From CAZNVG01 sp964576475 (GTDB lineage: Bacteria > Patescibacteriota > Saccharimonadia > Saccharimonadales > CAZNVG01), in contig CAZNVG010000060.1 in the NCBI GenBank assembly GCA_964576475.1, positions 1-5,938 of the forward strand: a DNA stretch of 5,938 nucleotides, given 5' to 3'. Shown here in pieces: positions 4,641 through 5,938 of this stretch (within the stretch, counting starts at the first letter, position 1; the number at the start of each line of letters is the position of its first letter). The position numbers were made by a program, and so were the translations under genes. The notes below the pieces were generated by a model. The model made no database searches, had not been told where the DNA came from, and was given only the letters and a program-made list of their open reading frames with translations.

Positions 4641-4808
4641 TACTCCACCTCCTCGTGTGTTATTAGTTGCTCGGAGAGTTCGACCTTTTCAAAACCTCTC
4701 CCCGCCACAAATCGCCGTACGATCTGTGGAGGAGGAGGTAAGGTAGCGAACTAACCGAGTCAAGCTAAAGCCCCCAAAGGTTATCCCGCCGACATTTAAA
4801 AGTACTAC
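4641..4808 (-). promoter_or_regulatory. Structured 5' leader of the DUF1508 gene with SD/anti-SD
   Basis: About 168 bases run from the predicted start of transcription at 4808 to the ATG. Elements in RNA order: the 24-base end-closing arm (4808-4785); an anti-SD tract ACCUCCUCCUCC (4739-4728); a 10-bp hairpin CCACAGAUCG/CGAUUUGUGG (4729-4720 with 4714-4705, one G-U); GGGGAGAGG, then CUCUCC, which can pair with GGAGAG; and the SD GAGGAGGU (4654-4647). ACCUCCUC in the anti-SD tract is exactly complementary to the SD over eight bases, but parts of the same tract can instead extend the 10-bp hairpin. The two folds exclude each other, as in riboswitch or thermosensor platforms. No known ligand-binding consensus is recognised. 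Confidence 0.55.
4785..4808 (-). repeat. 5' arm of end-to-end stem around the DUF1508 unit
   Basis: Partner of 4433-4456. The arm starts at the predicted first transcribed base (4808), seven bases past the last base of the -10 box, so the pairing would close the whole RNA of about 376 bases. The three wobble pairs exist only in the minus strand transcript, which supports selection at the RNA level over a DNA inverted repeat. No target-site duplication is visible outside the arms. Confidence 0.65.
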
Positions 4809-4814
4809 ATGATA

Positions 4815-4823
4815 ATTATACCA
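4815..4823 (-). promoter_or_regulatory. Extended -10 promoter of the DUF1508 unit
   Basis: Minus strand TGGTATAAT: a perfect TATAAT (4820-4815) preceded by TGG, the extended -10 motif that can replace a -35. No good -35 hexamer is seen 16-18 bases upstream. Predicted transcription start at about 4808. Confidence 0.6.
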
Positions 4824-4874
4824 AGTGAAGCAACCAACGCTGATTTCCAGATTAATGAGAGTTCAATTCTAAAC

Positions 4875-5297
4875 TTAGGTTTCTGAAATAATGCTTTGGA
4901 GCGTAATAAGTTCTTTGACCATCTGGTCGGGATGTTCTCTGAGATCAACCTTGAACCACGAATCAAGCTTGCCAGCTTGCTCAAGCGCTATCTTCTCACC
5001 TGAGAAGCAATCATCATCGTACCAAATAAAAGGCTTGCTCATATCAATGGCATCAGTCTTTGCCAGACTCCATACCGTTGGCCTGAATTTCTTCAGCCAT
5101 GGTCGTAGGTCTTCACCGGAGGCGCGGTTCAGATACTCCACTGCATGGTCGGGTCTGCCATTCATGCAATGTGTCGTAAGCCAGTAGACTTCAAAGTTAT
5201 CTGCAGCGAACTTTATGAACTCGGCCGCACCTTCTGCCAAGTGCTCCTCATTGGCTAACAGTACGCCATCAATATCTAGGTACAGACACGGTTTCAT
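4875..5297 (-). CDS. HAD-like hydrolase/phosphatase
   Basis: 140 aa. HAD motifs: I, YLDIDGVLL, with nucleophile D8 and acid/base D10; II, YWLTTHC, with T41/T42; III, probably K80 in LAKTDA; IV, WYDDDCF, with D94-D96 for magnesium. There is no inserted cap domain: only about 35 residues separate motifs II and III, so this is a minimal (C0-like) HAD acting on an exposed phosphate or a macromolecular substrate. It is cytoplasmic, with no signal peptide. The start codon overlaps the stop of the upstream HD gene as ATGA (5297-5294), giving tight translational coupling. The joint occurrence suggests successive phosphate-removal steps, for example in nucleotide clean-up, but the substrate is not known. 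Confidence 0.85.
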   Translation of the reverse strand: MKPCLYLDIDGVLLANEEHLAEGAAEFIKFAADNFEVYWLTTHCMNGRPDHAVEYLNRASGEDLRPWLKKFRPTVWSLAKTDAIDMSKPFIWYDDDCFSGEKIALEQAGKLDSWFKVDLREHPDQMVKELITLQSIISET

Positions 5298-5887
5298 TCT
5301 GCAGCTCTTTCAACCAACTCGAGAAATGACGCCGCTCTGAGAACTGAATCAAAAGCTCTACTTGTCTTTACTTTCATATACGACTGATACAAATCTTCGG
5401 CCAGTTCAACCAACTCCAAAGCAGCGTCAGTCCTGAGGTAGCTCACGTTTAAATCACCAAGACGCACCCGGTCGAGTGCATCAGCATCTTTTAATGCTTT
5501 AAGTTCAGTCGTCATTTCGGGCACTTCATAATCAGGCGGAACGTGCCAAGTAACTGTATAAATGACAGCGTTAAGTATTTCGGTTGACATCTGATTGGAC
5601 AGGTTATTTTTTATCCACTGTGCGGAACGCTTTCCATGTTCGAGATCAACACCGTCATCTACGCGTCCTACATCGTGCGTAGCAGCAGCCCACCTTACCA
5701 CCTCTCGGTTTACAGCTATTCCTTGGTCTTCGAGTTTGCTACAGATTAGCTCTTGTAGGATGAACACCCGTGCCATATGGTCCACCCCGTGTAGTTCGCT
5801 ATCGTGAGAAAGCCAAGTAGACTTTGTTTCAAATTTTCGAATCAGTTGCTCTGGAATTGGTAAGATATCGCTGTGGTCCTTTTTCAT
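5294..5887 (-). CDS. HD-domain phosphohydrolase
   Basis: 197 aa, a normal length for stand-alone HD hydrolases. Metal-binding residues in order: H37 in HGVDHMARV (33-41); H71-D72 in AAATHDVGRVDDG (67-79), the defining HD pair; H84 in EHGKRSA; H115 in TWHVPPDY; and D134/D136 in LKDADALDRVRLGD. This is the pattern of predicted phosphohydrolases of the YedJ/PF01966 type, which act on nucleotides or related phosphates. No signal peptide or membrane segment is seen. It is the first gene of a two-gene operon with the HAD gene and shares an ATGA with it. The start at 5887 is supported by TAGAAT six bases upstream and by the lack of an SD. Confidence 0.88.
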   Translation of the reverse strand: MKKDHSDILPIPEQLIRKFETKSTWLSHDSELHGVDHMARVFILQELICSKLEDQGIAVNREVVRWAAATHDVGRVDDGVDLEHGKRSAQWIKNNLSNQMSTEILNAVIYTVTWHVPPDYEVPEMTTELKALKDADALDRVRLGDLNVSYLRTDAALELVELAEDLYQSYMKVKTSRAFDSVLRAASFLELVERAAE

Positions 5888-5893
5888 ATCCCC

Positions 5894-5899
5894 ATTCTA
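5894..5899 (-). promoter_or_regulatory. -10 box for leaderless HD-HAD operon
   Basis: Minus strand TAGAAT, one mismatch from consensus, then GGGGAT (six bases), then ATG 5887. The spacing equals that at 85, 1294 and 3288. The GGGGA could act as a weak SD instead. No clear -35 box lies at 16-18 bases. Confidence 0.5.
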
Positions 5900-5938
5900 C
5901 ACGGTGTTACAATACAAGTAGAAGATTCGTGTTTTGCT

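Noticed and set aside
4566..4754. Plus strand open frame through the DUF1508 region
   Set aside because: It is the antisense shadow of the real minus strand gene and its leader. It has low-complexity composition and no SD.
4433..4808. tmRNA, RNase P RNA or retron ncRNA as identity of the self-closing RNA
   Set aside because: Size and closed ends fit, but there is no CCA-type tRNA domain, no RNase P core, and no reverse transcriptase nearby. The internal frame is a recognisable DUF1508 protein, not a tag peptide.
1..5938. CRISPR array, tRNA, rRNA, integrase or transposase
   Set aside because: No regularly spaced short repeats, no cloverleaf or rRNA core, and no recombinase motifs were found on either strand. 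The three repeats are roughly 1.2 and 2 kb apart.

Overview
The window looks like a chromosomal stretch from an ultra-small bacterium of the Candidate Phyla Radiation, most likely Saccharibacteria (TM7). This is inference from gene style, not from a marker gene. Supporting signs are moderate GC, the standard genetic code (TGA used as stop, TGG for Trp), compact two-gene operons of small soluble enzymes, and mostly SD-less starts. Four genes carry a -10-like hexamer exactly six bases before the ATG, which predicts leaderless mRNAs.

Layout. 1-90: a long RNA-type hairpin and the first copy (R1) of a repeated element. 97-765 (+): a membrane-anchored HNH nuclease fused to a WYL-like domain. 797-1084 (-): a small, SD-led, phage/plasmid-type protein with an NGWSNRETW motif, convergent with the HNH gene. 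1136-1258: second copy of the element (R2), with a larger hairpin. 1306-3193 (+): an overlapping pair, a divergent Ldh2/malate-lactate dehydrogenase-family protein and an APH-family phosphotransferase. 3198-3245: third copy (R3), directly after the phosphotransferase stop. 3300-4433 (+): an orphan protein with two zinc ribbons. 4433-4820 (-): a compact unit with an extended -10 promoter, a structured leader, a 57-aa DUF1508 (YegP-like) gene, and a 3' end complementary to the predicted 5' end. 4875-5887 (-): an operon of an HD-domain phosphohydrolase and a HAD-like phosphatase, coupled by an ATGA overlap.

The most unusual signals are not the long genes. One is the DUF1508 unit, whose predicted RNA closes on itself through a 24-position end-to-end stem that starts at the predicted transcription start and has an anti-SD able to mask the ribosome binding site. 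The other is the R1/R2/R3 element, which sits about 50-100 bp before three unrelated genes; its hairpin mismatches are nearly all G-U wobbles on the + strand. R2 and R3 also bracket the dehydrogenase-phosphotransferase pair as 45/48-identical direct repeats. No integrase, transposase, tRNA, rRNA or CRISPR array is visible.
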